From assembly GCA_037176845.1 (NCBI GenBank), contig JAYKXP010000150.1, positions 42,025-106,024 of the forward strand: DNA of 64,000 nucleotides, written 5' to 3'. Shown here one piece after another: positions 1 to 11,269 of the stretch. How positions within the stretch are numbered: the first letter of the stretch is position 1; each line of letters starts with the position of its first letter. The notes under the pieces were generated by a model that was not told the DNA's origin, did not search any database, and worked only from the letters and a program-made list of their open reading frames with translations. This DNA is from Paramarasmius palmivorus. Its lineage: Eukaryota > Basidiomycota > Agaricomycetes > Agaricales > Marasmiaceae. A program made the position numbers and the translations under genes.

Positions 1-885
1 CACCAGGGTTTGAGTTGTTTGGGGTTACTACTGTCGAAAGTATCGGGATCCTTGAGTTTGGACTTAGTGTGAGGCTTGTCCTGAGGGGCACCCATGACGC
101 GCGCCATGAGGGCAGAGAGCAACTTAGTAATATCAGTGAAGGTGTTGAAGTGATTGTTGTCCTCAGGAAGATTCCTCAGTGGATTTGGACCACCAGGAGG
201 ACCTCCACCACCACCACCAGGATCACTCCTGTCTTCATTGTTGCTGGAACTGTTTCCGTCATCACGGGTAAGTCTGTTCCTTTGCCTGTGTCTCCAGCGG
301 CATTGTCATTCCCACCGTCCACCTCCCCTGAGACATCCAGATGAGTAACTCTGCCGGCTGTACCAGAGCCTTCTCCATGCCTGCTTTGCCTCCTGGGTTC
401 CAGTGTATGAGGCCCAGAAGCCCTCGTTCCCGCAGGAGAGACTAAGGGAGCAGGAGGATTAGAGGATAGGGAATAATGATTAACAGAGTTGGCCGACAAG
501 TACAACTGTCTCTTGCGGTGTGGAGTAGATTGTAGGAGGTGGGCTGTAATGGAGCCTTCCTTGAGAATGCATTGGAGGTCTGCATTGGTCTGAGGCTCCT
601 CAGGCAACTTGTTACAGAGTGAGTTGATAATGAGGTCGCCCTGCGTTACGAAGGTATTAGCTTTGCGTGCAGCTCATGTGACCTTTCCAATTGCAGCAGG
701 GATGCCTTGAGCTCGGTGATTAGCTCAGTTGTCATGCGAAGTTGCCATGTGGGATGTAGGTTTAAGGGTGAGGGAAGTGATGGGAATTTTGTTGCGATAT
801 TTGAAGTTGATGTGTGGACGATAGTTGAAGTCGGTATGGGACATAGAGCAACAGTTCGAAGTAGAATACTGTTAGGACTGTGCAA
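1..885 (-). pseudogene. Ty3/gypsy retrotransposon Gag, N-terminal part (frameshifted)
   Basis: Seen: read on the minus strand, the stretch encodes a coiled-coil-like start (about 700-660), a Pro/Gly/Ser-rich linker with a run of glycines and PPGGPNP (about 230-180), and then, running off the left edge, a helical segment ending KLKDPDTFDSS near position 40. Known: this order is typical of Gag from basidiomycete Ty3/gypsy elements, where the KLKDPxxFDG-type motif opens the capsid domain. The reading needs frame changes near 660 and 240, so the copy is probably dead, although an intron or programmed shift cannot be excluded. Protease, RT and integrase should lie to the left, outside the window. 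No clear primer-binding site was found on the right side. Confidence 0.6.
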
Positions 886-1340
886 GAAGAGAACAAGAGA
901 GCACAGCCGACGATGGACAGAACATCATACAAGAGGAAGACCGTGTGAGGAGAGTTATCGCTGAAGCTATTGGCAACAGCACTGATGCACTATGCAGGAG
1001 GAGAGCACACGAGGAAGATGCCTCATATGGAGAGAAAGAGAGATGGCAGAGACCAAGTGTCTCGGCCGTAGAGCAAGAGGATGATAGAGATGAGAGTAGC
1101 AGAGAACAACATTAATTTTCTACTTGAGTTACTCAGTATAATACATCTAGTTTATATACTATGGATATATGCGGGCACTTAGGTATCATGTGTAGTCCAT
1201 GTGGTATATGTGTCAAGAAGGCACAGCAAGAAAGCGGAGATTATAACAATGTGGAATAGTGTAAGCGGAATGAGATGGAAATGAAAAGTACATTACCGAC
1301 ATACGTTGGCCAAGGGAAAGTTGAAGGTGTAGAGAGGTAG
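886..1340. other. Non-coding stretch next to gag
   Basis: No convincing gene. The sequence is AG-rich up to about 1110 and AT-rich around 1115-1180. By position it should contain the 5' leader and 5' LTR of the minus-strand Gag element, but I could not define LTR ends or a tRNA primer site. Confidence 0.3.
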
Positions 1341-1356
1341 AGGCTGTTCACACAGA

Positions 1357-2300
1357 ATGATACAGCCAAGTTGCATGGACGTAACACTGCCCCTCTATCT
1401 CTTGCACCAGATGTCAACATCCAATCCTATCCAGATGCCATCATCCAACACTGGTCTAGGACCTTGTACCACATGTCCAGCCCACACATGTGGGTGGTTT
1501 TACCCAAGTTATACAGTGAGTTATCCCCCCTTTTTCATGTCACCCTTTTTCTTACATTTTACATCAGACCTCAGGATCTAGCAACATGTTGTGCCTATGT
1601 GGCCATCATGACAACACCCATGCTCAGACGCCACCAGCCCTCCAAGCTCAAGGCTGGCCTCTAGAATATAGAGGTCCTATTCCAATGGTGGGATGTACAG
1701 GTTTTGTAGGAGTAAGTGTTTCTATCTTTCAGGTTCAATGTCAGTGAAGATTGGCTGACTTGTTGGTCTCTTAGACTGCATACAATCCCAATGACCGTTG
1801 CAAAGCTTGCCGTTACAAGTGGCAAGCACATGGCCCCCTCCTGGAACCAGTTATTCCTCAACCTCTGGACAAACACAAGGATTCTTCAACACTTCCTTTA
1901 GAACTCCCACACCCTCTCAAGTCTCTACTACTGCAACCACCGGTAGTGCTTCGTCTTCTCCCACCCTTCCATCTGCAGGCCATGTTGCTAGCATAAGACC
2001 TGCTGGTCCTCTAATTACTTTAACCCAGTGGAACAATCCGACTATGCCCTCACTGAGTGGAAGTACTGCTTCCCGGTGGGAAGAAGCCATTGTACAACAC
2101 TGAGGACCCGAATGACCCAATGCATTTGCCACCAATTCTGCTGTCTTTGTCTCCAGTGGTCCATCTAGACCAGTAGCACAACAAGGACAATGCAGACCCT
2201 ACAACGCTGTGGCTACTAGCAGGGGGGTTAGAGCTCCAGCAGTACAGGATCTATACTTCGGTATCACTTTGTGGCCACATGCTCTGGTAAGTTTGTTACC
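1357..2300 (+). pseudogene. Unrecognised decayed coding fragments
   Basis: Several short overlapping open stretches (about 1371-1664, 1716-1901 and 1798-2103) read like protein but switch frame repeatedly. One has a Cys-x2-Cys pair followed by RYKWQAH near 1795-1830, loosely like a zinc-binding segment. I do not recognise the family. They sit upstream of the better-preserved frame at 2344 on the same strand and may belong to the same former gene. Confidence 0.25.
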
Positions 2301-2343
2301 TATCAGTTTTTTACTTTACAGAAGCTAAAGAGTTCTTTACAGC

Positions 2344-2793
2344 ATGATCTTGGTATACATGACTACCAGGGATGGTCAGCACCTACAAAGATTTGACAAG
2401 GATTTTGTGAACCACACCACCCAACAAGAACACATTAGGGCCAAGGGACTGGAGTTTGGCATCACTTTGAGCTCTGTGGATCCTCCAGAGGTCAACCTCC
2501 AAAAGGTTGAGGAGGCGATCCAGTCATTACAGCAAAACGGCATCGAACTTCCAATGTCTCCAAATTCCAACAACACTCACAGGCTGTGGGGATTGCTCAC
2601 TCCTGGAAATGAGCCGGTGACTGTGGGAGCTCAATGCATATACAACCATTACTCTGCCACAGATCACACTGATTGGTGGAGTCTGCTGAATCTCCTCAGG
2701 CTAGCCTGCAAGGATTGGCCAGTTCCACAGCCTCTTCCACCTCAGCGCCCTTTTGACCATTACTTATTCATTGTTGAGTCTTTTTACCTCTGA
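2344..2793 (+). CDS. Hypothetical protein, 149 codons, unrecognised
   Basis: A continuous frame of 149 codons ending in TGA and followed by AT-rich sequence. The protein is soluble-looking, with an acidic or helical middle (VEEAIQSLQQ) and Trp-rich segments near the end (DWWSLL, KDWPVP). No transmembrane segment and no known motif were seen. Introns may join it to neighbouring stretches on the same strand: an AG-ended pyrimidine tract precedes it near 2320. It may be an exon of the decayed gene region that continues to 4.45 kb. The function is unknown. Confidence 0.35.
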   Translation: MILVYMTTRDGQHLQRFDKDFVNHTTQQEHIRAKGLEFGITLSSVDPPEVNLQKVEEAIQSLQQNGIELPMSPNSNNTHRLWGLLTPGNEPVTVGAQCIYNHYSATDHTDWWSLLNLLRLACKDWPVPQPLPPQRPFDHYLFIVESFYL

Positions 2794-2879
2794 TAATAAA
2801 AGATTATCACTGACGGATAAGCATAGCACCTCTTTTTGGGTGCTTGCATGTCCGAAGACACCCTTGTGTGGTTTTAAGG

Positions 2880-4453
2880 ATTCTGTATGGGCTGGACACC
2901 ACTAACCCCTCACAAAATGTCTGGCCTATGGATCGTCATATTGCAGGCAAAGATGGCTGCCCTACTGAGCAAGGAAGTGTGTCTAGCTCAGGGCCTTCAG
3001 ACCCAAGTTCTTCAAGTGCCTCATCATCCCAATCTCTATTGATAAGGGGAAGGTCTGACTCCATGGAAGTGCGTGTTCTGTTCTTATTAGAATAAGACAC
3101 CAGCTAATTGATATTGGTTTCTCTTCAGGTTGAGGCTTTGCTAAACCAGCCTACTCCATCCAGATGACATTCAGATGGACCTCCAGATCATTCACTGACA
3201 CCTTCTCCTCCTCCTCGATCCCCTTCTCCTGAGCTTTGTCCAACAAACTGGTTGGAATTTGCAGAGGTTACCCAGGAGGCCTTGGGCATTCTGATGAGGA
3301 TATCTTCATTAAAGTGGGAACTAGATGCCGCAGAGAATGCCAGTGTTGACGATGCTGTTGATGTTCTGTACAACTACCTCTACTTGTGCTTTGCCCCCAG
3401 ATCATTCACACCAAAGGTGGTGCCCAATGTGGTTCTAGAAGGAGCTGACCTGCCTATCCAATATCTTCTATCCACAGAGGATACTGTAAATGTGATCATG
3501 TGAGTTTGGAGTGATGGCTCTTTGTGACTCTGAGGATGAGGCTGAATCACTTGTCTGTAGGCAACAAGGTCAAGGACTGGCTCCTACTTGCGAGCTCTTC
3601 AGTGTGGCTGCACATCGCATGTTACAAGACCCTGGTTTCTGGGACTCTACTGTGGAAGGGTTTATCACCCTGAATCTCACCATTCCCCATAACAACAAAC
3701 ACTTGTTACAGGCAAAAGTCTATGGTGCCCTGACGCTTGTTCATGTTGAATGAAGTGATGAAGTTGATGAAACACTTCTTCAACACTAAGTCCAACAAAA
3801 TATACAAAGTCTGCTTTGGCACTCTAATTATGCTTGTTCTACTGCACATACACTTGCATTCATGTTTATTTATCTTTTACTTTACTTATTGAACCTACCT
3901 ATGGTGTATGGGCATGTAGGAGTATGTAAAACGCGTATTTTTGCATTAGTGGATGGTGTTTTAACGCCTCGAGCGTTTCGCGTCACAATAGGTACAAACA
4001 AACAGTAATTACTTACATGTCACAGAGAGTTGACACTTGAAACACATTTTCAATACAAAAGTTACTATTATCAACACTTTTGGGTGATCACAGTCAATTG
4101 CATTGAGTTCTAGTCATTCTTATTGATCAGTTATAACTGGTAATACTTTGATATAGATTCTAACAGTTCACTTACTTCAGTGTGAGTACCTACCCCCAAA
4201 CATGTCTCCTGCATTCCTCCAGGGCAACATTGGTGGTAGTTGGTCCATAACTGATGACGATGGCCATTGGATCAACTGATTCGCTCCTACTGTCCAATTG
4301 TTATTTTACAATTTTTGGCCAAGCTTTTCCTGACCATCTCTACCAGACTCAGTAACAACATATCTTATGAAGTCTTCTTCAACACCAGAGGAAGAGGACA
4401 ACAAGATTCTATTGGCCCAATTTGTAGAAGTATTGACGGAGTTCAATATCATG
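2880..4453 (+). pseudogene. Multi-exon gene of unknown function, split by a solo LTR
   Basis: Seen: a Ser-rich exon ends at donor 3069 (GTGCGT). The next exon, 3129-3499, has a Pro/Ser-rich linker followed by a helical region (WLEFAEVTQEALG). After a GTGAGT...TAG intron the frame resumes at 3561 and runs to 3743, where an LTR begins. Taking out the LTR and one copy of the 5-bp target repeat makes the frame continue from 4171 without a shift (reading across the join ALTLVHLLQCEYLPP), up to a TGA at 4277. Two more stretches follow in the same frame, separated by a TGA at 4331, ending at a GTAAGC donor at 4454. A further in-frame TGA lies at 3165. The helical repeat-like character suggests a scaffold-type protein, but no family was recognised. 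Inactivated by the insertion and by at least three nonsense codons. Confidence 0.55.
3744..4165 (+). mobile_element. Solo LTR (copy A), 422 bp
   Basis: Begins TGTTGAATGA and ends GATTCTAACA, the TG...CA ends typical of LTRs. It is flanked by the direct repeat GTTCA at 3739-3743 and 4166-4170, a 5-bp target-site duplication as made by LTR-retrotransposon integrases. No internal retrotransposon region adjoins it, so it is a solo LTR left by recombination. Related copies lie near 5657-5843, 6940-7317 and 14989-15386. Superfamily (copia or gypsy) cannot be decided from the LTR alone. Confidence 0.85.
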
Positions 4454-4619
4454 GTAAGCCACTTTCTCATGGAACCTTTCATAATATTGAATCACTCCAT
4501 AGTTGTTCTGTTTGTAGTGAATCATTGGGAGAGCCATTTTATAAAGAGTGGGATTTGATAAATGAATGTATGAATAAATAGAGATAGAGATTCTGAGATA
4601 GAGAGTATGTACAATACAT

Positions 4620-5656
4620 TCAATTCCCAAAGGATTTACCCCACTGGTTTCAAAAGATTACTGGGTGGCAAGCATTCCTTGTGAAGATAGAATGTGCCTT
4701 CCATCTTCCTTCTGGTACAATACATGCTTGTGTGTCCCTCACCTCCAGCATGCATGGTGGTATTGTGCTGGTTGATGTACAAGAACATTAGCACTATTCA
4801 CCTAATCCACCAACTTCTTCGACAAACAGTGGATCTTTACACCTTGCCTGGGACACAGACACTGGGCCACCATTACCTCTTGTGTTTTTCAAGGAAGTTC
4901 AAAAAGCCAAAGGGAAAGCTAAGGCTACTGCTTCAGCAGGTACATCTGATCTTTACATTTTTTCACACCTTTGGCTGACATTGATTGGCAGATCATGATA
5001 CTCCCCCTCTTCAGCACAAGGATCCATACTATGATGTTGGTAAGTCATCTGTTGCATGTTCAATACAATACTTTGCTCAACAGCATCACTAGATCAAGTT
5101 CAACAGCAACTTCTTATTGTACACCACCACTTACAGGATCCTCATAACAAGTTTCATGTTGGACAAATGCATGTGCTGTGCAAGATGCTGTTATCTTCTG
5201 ATCCTGTCACATATCAGAAGTGGGTTGAACACTTCAATGAACTCAATGAGTCTTTGAATGATGATATTATTCCTGTGATATATTATTTCCTAATTTTCAA
5301 GTGTTATATAGCTAAAGATTTCCCAGCCTCCAGCAGTTCCAAATGACCACCACACATTGTCTCCCCCTCTGTGTGACTTGAGTCCACTGTCCATCCAACA
5401 TACCCAAGATCAACCTTGCTGTGCAAAGTAAAAAGGCTGTGTGATGTGCCCATGAACATTCTGAATTTCTATCTCCACCACCTCCCAACCAACTTCCCCT
5501 TGCTGCTCGTAACTTGAACCTCCCTCTTTCCCCATTATCACCAATGCCACCAATGTCAGTGTTGGACCCTAATGGTCCCCCTATCCTTATGCACTCCCAG
5601 GAACATTTCCTTGCTGTGTCAAAGGTACTGATCAACCTGGGTTATCTTGATCCCAC
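4620..5656 (+). pseudogene. Unrecognised exon-like fragments downstream of the split gene
   Basis: Plus-strand coding-like pieces continue the gene relic: about 4690-4940 (ending in a Lys/Ala-rich KGKAKATASAG just before a possible GTACAT donor), a short DHDTPPLQHKDPYYDV piece near 4994-5039 with a GTAAGT donor at about 5040, a 5086-5345 piece (LDQVQQQLLIVHHHLQDPHN), and about 5545-5670 (ILMHSQEHFLAVSKVL). Introns of about 50 nt fit between some of them. The last piece abuts the reverse LTR fragment at 5657. No domain was recognised. Whether these exons belong to the gene at 2.9-4.45 kb is uncertain. Confidence 0.3.
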
Positions 5657-5843
5657 TCTCTGTGACATGTAAGTAATTACTGTTTGTTTGTACCTATTGT
5701 GACATAGATTGCTCAAGGCATGAAAGTACTGTCCACTAATGCAAAAATATGTGTTTTACATACTCCTACATAGCCATACACCATAGGTAGGTTCAATAAG
5801 TAAAGTGGTAGGTTCAATAATACTTTTGTAATAGATTCTAACA
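5657..5843 (-). mobile_element. Rearranged reverse-oriented LTR fragment (copy B)
   Basis: Positions 5657-5810 are the reverse complement of the middle of LTR copy A, including the stretch around GTAATTACTTACATG. The last 25 bp (ending GATTCTAACA at 5843) match the LTR terminus in forward orientation. The copy is therefore truncated and internally rearranged. No target duplication was found. Confidence 0.6.
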
Positions 5844-6939
5844 AGATCTTATCATAACAGTGAAACCGTCCTGGCTACTTTCTGGCTCACTGCCCCAATT
5901 GGTCTCAACCAGTCTCAGAACATCACTCAAGTCACCCACTTCATGATTCACCTACCCTCTGCTACATTATTTTGACCAGAACCTCTAAAACTTTGTGTGT
6001 TGTTTACAGAGGGGTCTAGTATGTCTGCTAGATAGAATCTCAGATAGCATGCAAATTAAGCAGAACATGCATAAAACACACACTCTACATCAGGATGTCA
6101 CCAACATCAAAAGCACTTAAGCAGAATGTTCTGCTAAACTACATCTACTATGCATGTTCCTTCTTAATGCCACCTGTAAAGATTGAATAGACTCTATTTT
6201 TCCCTCTTTGCTGTATAATCACTACCTCTGACATCAGAGTCAACAGGCTCTCTGCTGTAGTAGGCCCTCTGTGGGGGTCTGTATAGACATGAGGTGTAAT
6301 TCCAGAAGCCCCAGATGAAAGTAACACATGTTAGTACTTCCAAGGTACTTCTGGACATAAGTTTATCTCTGGAAGTCAGCATTCAATTGATACAGTCATG
6401 ACACATTTGTTCATCTGTGCCTGCATCATTGACTTGTGGGAAAATGATAATGTCCTCCAGGCCTTCTAATACATTCAGTGTCTCCTAGGTGTCCTCTTGC
6501 AGAGTAGCTGAAGGCTTGCATCTCTCCCCTCTTGGGTGTAATGGACAAGGAGGACCCTAGTTGTCTGGTCACCCCTCCCATGTTACCTTTGGTCTCATTC
6601 TAATCATCTTCAATTATTAAATCTGCACAAAAGCAAAGAGTTCACTAACCTGAACCACTTCCTGTGCAGTGTCTAAAACACCCCCACTGTATCCTGTGAG
6701 ACAGTGATGGAAGAGCAGAGGCTTCTGCTAGCACAGGTCTATGGGTGTTACTAGTGAAAGCTAACAACAAGTTCCTAATGCAACTTAGGTATACAGTTGT
6801 GGCAAAAATAATTGCAATTCCTCTGTACAACTGTGTGAAATTGTGATTTTTCTCCTTTTTTTAGTCTCAGGGCTGATATGATACACTATTGTTGAATGCA
6901 CTTAAAAAAAGGGAAAGATCTGAGCTTCTTGACCATTTG
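5844..6939. other. No gene identified
   Basis: A short plus-strand coding-like piece follows the LTR fragment (about 5863-5950, reading TVLATFWLTAPIG), perhaps the continuation of the gene relic to its left. The rest, including frames of about 60 codons on the minus strand, has no recognisable content. Confidence 0.3.
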
Positions 6940-7317
6940 TGTTGAACTGGTAACATATGTTGAAAGTCCAACAAAATATATGAAAGTCCACTTTGGCACT
7001 CTAATTATGCTTGTTCTACTGCACATACACTTGCATTCATGTTGAACCTACCTATAGTGTATGGGCATGTAGGAGTATGTAAAACACATATTTTCGCATT
7101 AGTGGACGGTACTTTACCGCCTCGAGCAATCCACACCACAATAGATACAAACAAACAGTAATTACTTACATGTCACAGAGAGTTGACACTTGGAACACAT
7201 TTTCAATACAAAAGTTACTATTATCAACACTTTTGGGTGATCACAGTCAATTGCATTGAGTTCTAGTCATTCTTATTGATCAGTTTAACTGGTAATACTT
7301 TGATATAGATTCTAACA
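6940..7317 (+). mobile_element. LTR copy C
   Basis: From about 6965 to 7317 it is closely similar to copy A (3744-4165) and ends in the same TTCTAACA. The left end is diverged or shortened, with TGTTGAA at 6940 or 6958 as possible starts. No matching 5-bp repeat flanks it (right flank CTTTA), so it is either an old copy or one damaged on the left. Confidence 0.7.
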
Positions 7318-7329
7318 CTTTATTGGACT

Positions 7330-8225
7330 CTACATCACTACCAACAGCACTCAGGTCCTGCAGAACAATAATACTCTTCAGGCATATGACCTATGAGTGT
7401 TTTTAAATGTCCAAGCCAAGATAGTAGACATATCCTGCAACCCACAAGCCTCAGCCAATATGAAAAAGATATGTGAACATATAATATATATCTATGTCCT
7501 ATATCCAGGACTAAAATCATAATTTGGCATGCCCATTTTTCTAACTGTCAAATCTTATTTGTGCACTGATAAGTGGCTGAATATTGATTATGTAAATCAC
7601 ACCACAATATTCATATTGTGTGCAATACATTCCCAGAAACTGATTGTATACAGTCAAGTACCACTGTGTGGGATGGTATCACTCAATGGGACAAACACTT
7701 CTCAAGCTCCCTCTTGTACTTTTTTGACTATATATTCTCTCACTTTAGAATGCTCTATAAAAGATATGGCTTTGATCTATATCACTGTGGCTATGTATTA
7801 TACAAATTTGGAACAGTGACAGTGTAAGGTGCAAGGGAGGTGCACCTAATAAAATTTGGTCATCCCACATAGTGGTACTTGACTGTACCAATTAACATAT
7901 CTTGTTTCCCTGTCTTGGAGGGTGAGTTGTGGCATTGTAATTCAATGCCAGACCTCAGCTGCCTTAGCAGGGAGGCCCTATTGAGCAGGCTGTAGGGTTG
8001 AGTTGGAAAAGGAGAGGAGTTGAGGTGGAGGAAGATGACAGTTACAGTTTAAGAGGAAGATGATTATTAATCAGGAACATCTCAGCATCAAGCCATTACA
8101 GGCTTCACACAAGTTTTGCATGAGTTTTGTCATTACATCTAAATAGGGGAAGTAGTCCCTTTTTGGACATGAGTGGGGCAGCCTCTAGACCACAATGTGA
8201 AACAATAGGAGCAAAGGAATGTAAC
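7330..8225. other. No gene identified
   Basis: AT-rich sequence with short frames on both strands (for example 7529-7819 plus), none with recognisable motifs. Confidence 0.3.
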
Positions 8226-8321
8226 ACCTCTATAGCTCAAGGGTCAGAGCATTGCCTGCATGTAATACTTATGCAAGGTCTCTACATTGGTGGGGATCCA
8301 GGTTCAATCCCTAGTGGAGAC
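8226..8321 (+). repeat. tRNA-like sequence, possible SINE head or tRNA pseudogene
   Basis: Seen: TAGCTCAAGGGTCAGAGC at 8233-8250 resembles a tRNA D-arm/A-box, and GGTTCAATCC at 8301-8310 is a canonical B-box with a T-arm stem that pairs at 4 of 5 positions. Acceptor arms (8226-8232 against 8314-8320) pair poorly, about 4 of 7, and the anticodon arm is not convincing. This fits a tRNA-derived SINE or a decayed tRNA rather than a working tRNA gene. Confidence 0.4.
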
Positions 8322-8458
8322 ATTTATTATTGTCTCAGCCGTAACTTTTGTCAAGTTTGAGCTGATATTCATGTTTCTTTTTCATGATGACTCTTGGCTG
8401 TTCATGTCATGTTTCAATCCTTTCACCCTAAGGTAACATTTTGCAAGTGGTATTTATT

Positions 8459-9321
8459 TCAAAAAGTGTCCCTGTTCTCAGCATGGATTTTTGTGCCTGA
8501 AGGAGATGAACATTGAGTCATGAATGTGGTGTGGGAGAAGAATGATGACCATTCCATGACCATGTTGATGGTATTGCGCTGTTGAGGGAGCACCATACTC
8601 CAGGGGCTAAGGAGTGTACATGATTCTGCCAGCAAGGACAATGTCCTCGTTGTTGTCCCAAGCGATGTGTAGCCCACAAAAGTAGATCCAGTCAAAGTTG
8701 TCAAGGACTGGGTCAGATCTTTGAATTGGGTGGTGGTTGGCAGCTTCCATATCAAGGCATGCTGTGAGGAGGGACTGGCTCTGTTTCAAGTTGTAATAGT
8801 GGACATGCTCATGATGGTCCAAGAGTTGATCCAATTTTCTAAGTATTTCTGTTGAGTGAAATAGTAGAGTGTTGTTGTCTAGGTGCACCTTCTTTGTGAA
8901 AATATCTGTTTCTCTGGGTGGTTCATAGTTGGCACAAGAACATTGTGGTTTAGGTGTAGGTGTGCAAGAGGGAACAGGTGAAGGGGCAGCAGATGCAGGG
9001 TGTGGCACAAGGAATCATGTGTCTGGGAACATGTCCACTATTATTGTGTGCAATTGTATATAGTACAGTCAGAGCAGGCTTGGTTGCATCACCTTGGATG
9101 ATGTTTGTGTGAAAAGAGGTCAATGGTTCTTGGCTGGTGTTCTTGTTTTCTGGGAGTGCCAAGTCAGTCAAGATGAATTGCTTCATCTGCAACTTTTCCA
9201 CTTGTTGTGTCTCCACATAGTGTTCATGCCCTCCAGTGTTCTTGCATAGGTGTTGCTCCTCTTCCTTTTCACTGCTGTATGGTTGATTGCATAGTATCAA
9301 ATGATAGGGAGATGAACACAC
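8459..9321 (-). pseudogene. Unrecognised minus-strand coding fragments
   Basis: Overlapping minus-strand frames at 8950-9321, 8607-9008 and 8459-8755 read as one former protein with frame changes. The best part (8607-9008) has a Pro/Ser-rich start, CSCANYEPP, a helical segment (EILRKLDQLLDHHEHVHYYN) and WIYFCGLHIAWDNNEDIVLAG. No family was recognised. Together with minus-strand frames at 9714-10115, 11686-12252 and 12276-12488 it may derive from one transposon-borne or captured gene read right to left. Confidence 0.3.
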
Positions 9322-9713
9322 AACAATAGCTTTGCTTCTTTAGCTTGCCATTCTTTCATTGATTCCTTTGGGTTGGTGGTATGTTATGAGTTTGCAATGA
9401 AATGAGAACTTGTCTTTTAGGGGTGGACTTTTTGAAACCTCTGAATTGGCATTATCACCTGACATATCAAAACATTTGCTTTTCTTTTCAGTCTTTCATT
9501 TGGGTTCACTTGTATTGATCTTCTTGTTCTGACTTCACTTCTCTTTCTTTGCCCCTCCTATGGTCTTTGCATGCATGGTGTTTTTGTTGAGTCTTCTAAT
9601 TGTTGTGTTCAGTCTTCTGTTCTGTAGTTGGTGCTGGTTTGGCTAATATGGGTTAGCTTCTTGTGCTGTGAAGAGATCTTGAGGTCTGTGGGTTGTTTGT
9701 GCTCTGGCAGTTG

Positions 9714-10115
9714 TCATTGTTTTAATGCTTTTGGATAATGAGCACTTTTCACATGAATGAAACAAATAGCTGGATTTTGAGAGTCACAAAAATGAGAACA
9801 GGCATTTCTCTTGTGAAAATCAGCTGCTCTGACAATGTTGGTGCATGAATCCAGTGCTGGCAAGGACACTACACCCATTCCTGGGTCGAAAACATAGGCT
9901 GGGTTCAAGTCAACTAGTGCATCAGGAGGGCTGGTGAGTACATTTTCCTTTTCTGTCTTTTCTGTTTGGGTTTCTAATGATATACAGAGAGAATTTTGCA
10001 TATCATTCATGAGGACACACAAGTACGTTGTCAATGCTTCAATCATTGATGTATGTGTGTTGCTTTTGGCCATTTTACAATCTTTCTCATTCTTGACACA
10101 GGTTTGGTGAAACAT
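9714..10115 (-). CDS. Hypothetical minus-strand frame, 133 codons
   Basis: A single frame of 133 codons with helical N-terminal half and a Cys/His-rich end (CSHFCDS followed by CFIHVKSAH), which could bind zinc. Not recognised. The surrounding minus-strand fragments and the lack of a clear promoter or introns make an intact gene doubtful. Confidence 0.25.
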   Translation of the reverse strand: MFHQTCVKNEKDCKMAKSNTHTSMIEALTTYLCVLMNDMQNSLCISLETQTEKTEKENVLTSPPDALVDLNPAYVFDPGMGVVSLPALDSCTNIVRAADFHKRNACSHFCDSQNPAICFIHVKSAHYPKALKQ

Positions 10116-10369
10116 ACTGAACTTTTCACTCTCAGCAAGGCGTCAGAAACCTGACTGGATGATTTGAATGTCTTGATTGACAATAATATCCTTTGGCTTT
10201 GCTATGGCTGGGATTGAGAAGGTTTTCATTGGGCTGTATTTTTTTTCTGTGTATCTTGTAACCTGCCCATCAAGCAAAAGATTTGTATTACTTGAATAGT
10301 GAGAAAGTAAAAAATGACACATTATATATATCTGTATTTATATCTGTATTTGGCTGTGACCTGGTCTTA

Positions 10370-10452
10370 GTGACAAGTTTTTCTGCATGGTTTTCACATG
10401 GTTTTTGCATGGTGTTTGCATTGTTTCCTCATTGTTTCTGCATGATTTTTGG
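10370..10452 (+). repeat. Degenerate short tandem repeat, about 11-14-bp units
   Basis: About six imperfect units resembling TTTTGCATGG follow each other here (TTCTGCATGG, TTTCACATGG, TTTTGCATGG, GTTTGCATTG, TTCCTCATTG, TTCTGCATGA). A further TTTTTGCATTG lies at about 10590. Low complexity, no known function. Confidence 0.5.
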
Positions 10453-10708
10453 AGAGGACAAAAAAGGAATGGTTTCCGGATATGGCTAGGAAAACATTGT
10501 ATCAAGCATGAAGTGTGTGGCAGCCTCCTTGGCATGTGATTGATGTTATTCCATAGGTGTTTCACATGAGTTTCTCGTTGTTCACACATCATTTTTGCAT
10601 TGTATTTTTTGAGTCATTCTCATAGGTGGTCAAAGAGTATCATATTCAAGTGGGCTTCTCAGATCATTTCCAATAAGGTTATTGAATACCTTTAACATGC
10701 AGGTGTGT

Positions 10709-11260
10709 CTAACACTCAAGGGAAATTGGAAGGCAAGTCAGGGATGGAGGAGAGCATGTAATCAGATGAATGCTCCTTCTGGGTGGGAGTCTAACCACCC
10801 TCATCATCTTCTTTGTGCCCTCTGTCATCCTCGTTAATATCAGCTGCATTGTACCCTTCATTTGCTTCATGATCATCTCGCTCTGCATGAGTGGTGTGGA
10901 TGGCAGTGATGGAATGATCTCTATCTTTGAAACCAGTATCTGATCTGTATATGTTGAGGTTGTTATTGGAGCCAAACTTAGGGAATGTTGCAAGTTTGAC
11001 TGCCATGTGTGTTTGAATGTTGTCCAGCTTGTAAATGATCAGTTGAAAAGTATGTTGTTTGGAGAATGTGTACTTACATGGGTGGTGATCAGATGAAAGT
11101 AGATTGAAGACAGTGGTCTGTTGAAGGAGAGATGACACTTGTAGCATGTGGAAATGTTATTTGGCTCTGCTTGGACCTGTAGCAGAGGCATGTGGTTCAG
11201 TGGCTTGTTCGGCAGCCTTTGTACACTGAAGGAACTTTGTTGTGATAGGTAGCTAGCCAT
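10709..11260 (-). pseudogene. Unrecognised minus-strand fragments
   Basis: Three overlapping minus-strand frames (10709-10993, 10791-11147, 11039-11260), none dominant. The 10791-11147 frame ends in an acidic run (ADINEDDRGHKEDDEGG). No motif was recognised. Probably frame-broken coding sequence. Confidence 0.2.
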
Positions 11261-11269
11261 TTTCTTGTA

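Noticed and set aside
154..348. Proline-rich plus-strand frame (PPPPPP) as a gene
   Set aside because: It is the antisense of the glycine-rich linker of the minus-strand Gag, which has the recognisable KLKDPDTFDS motif.
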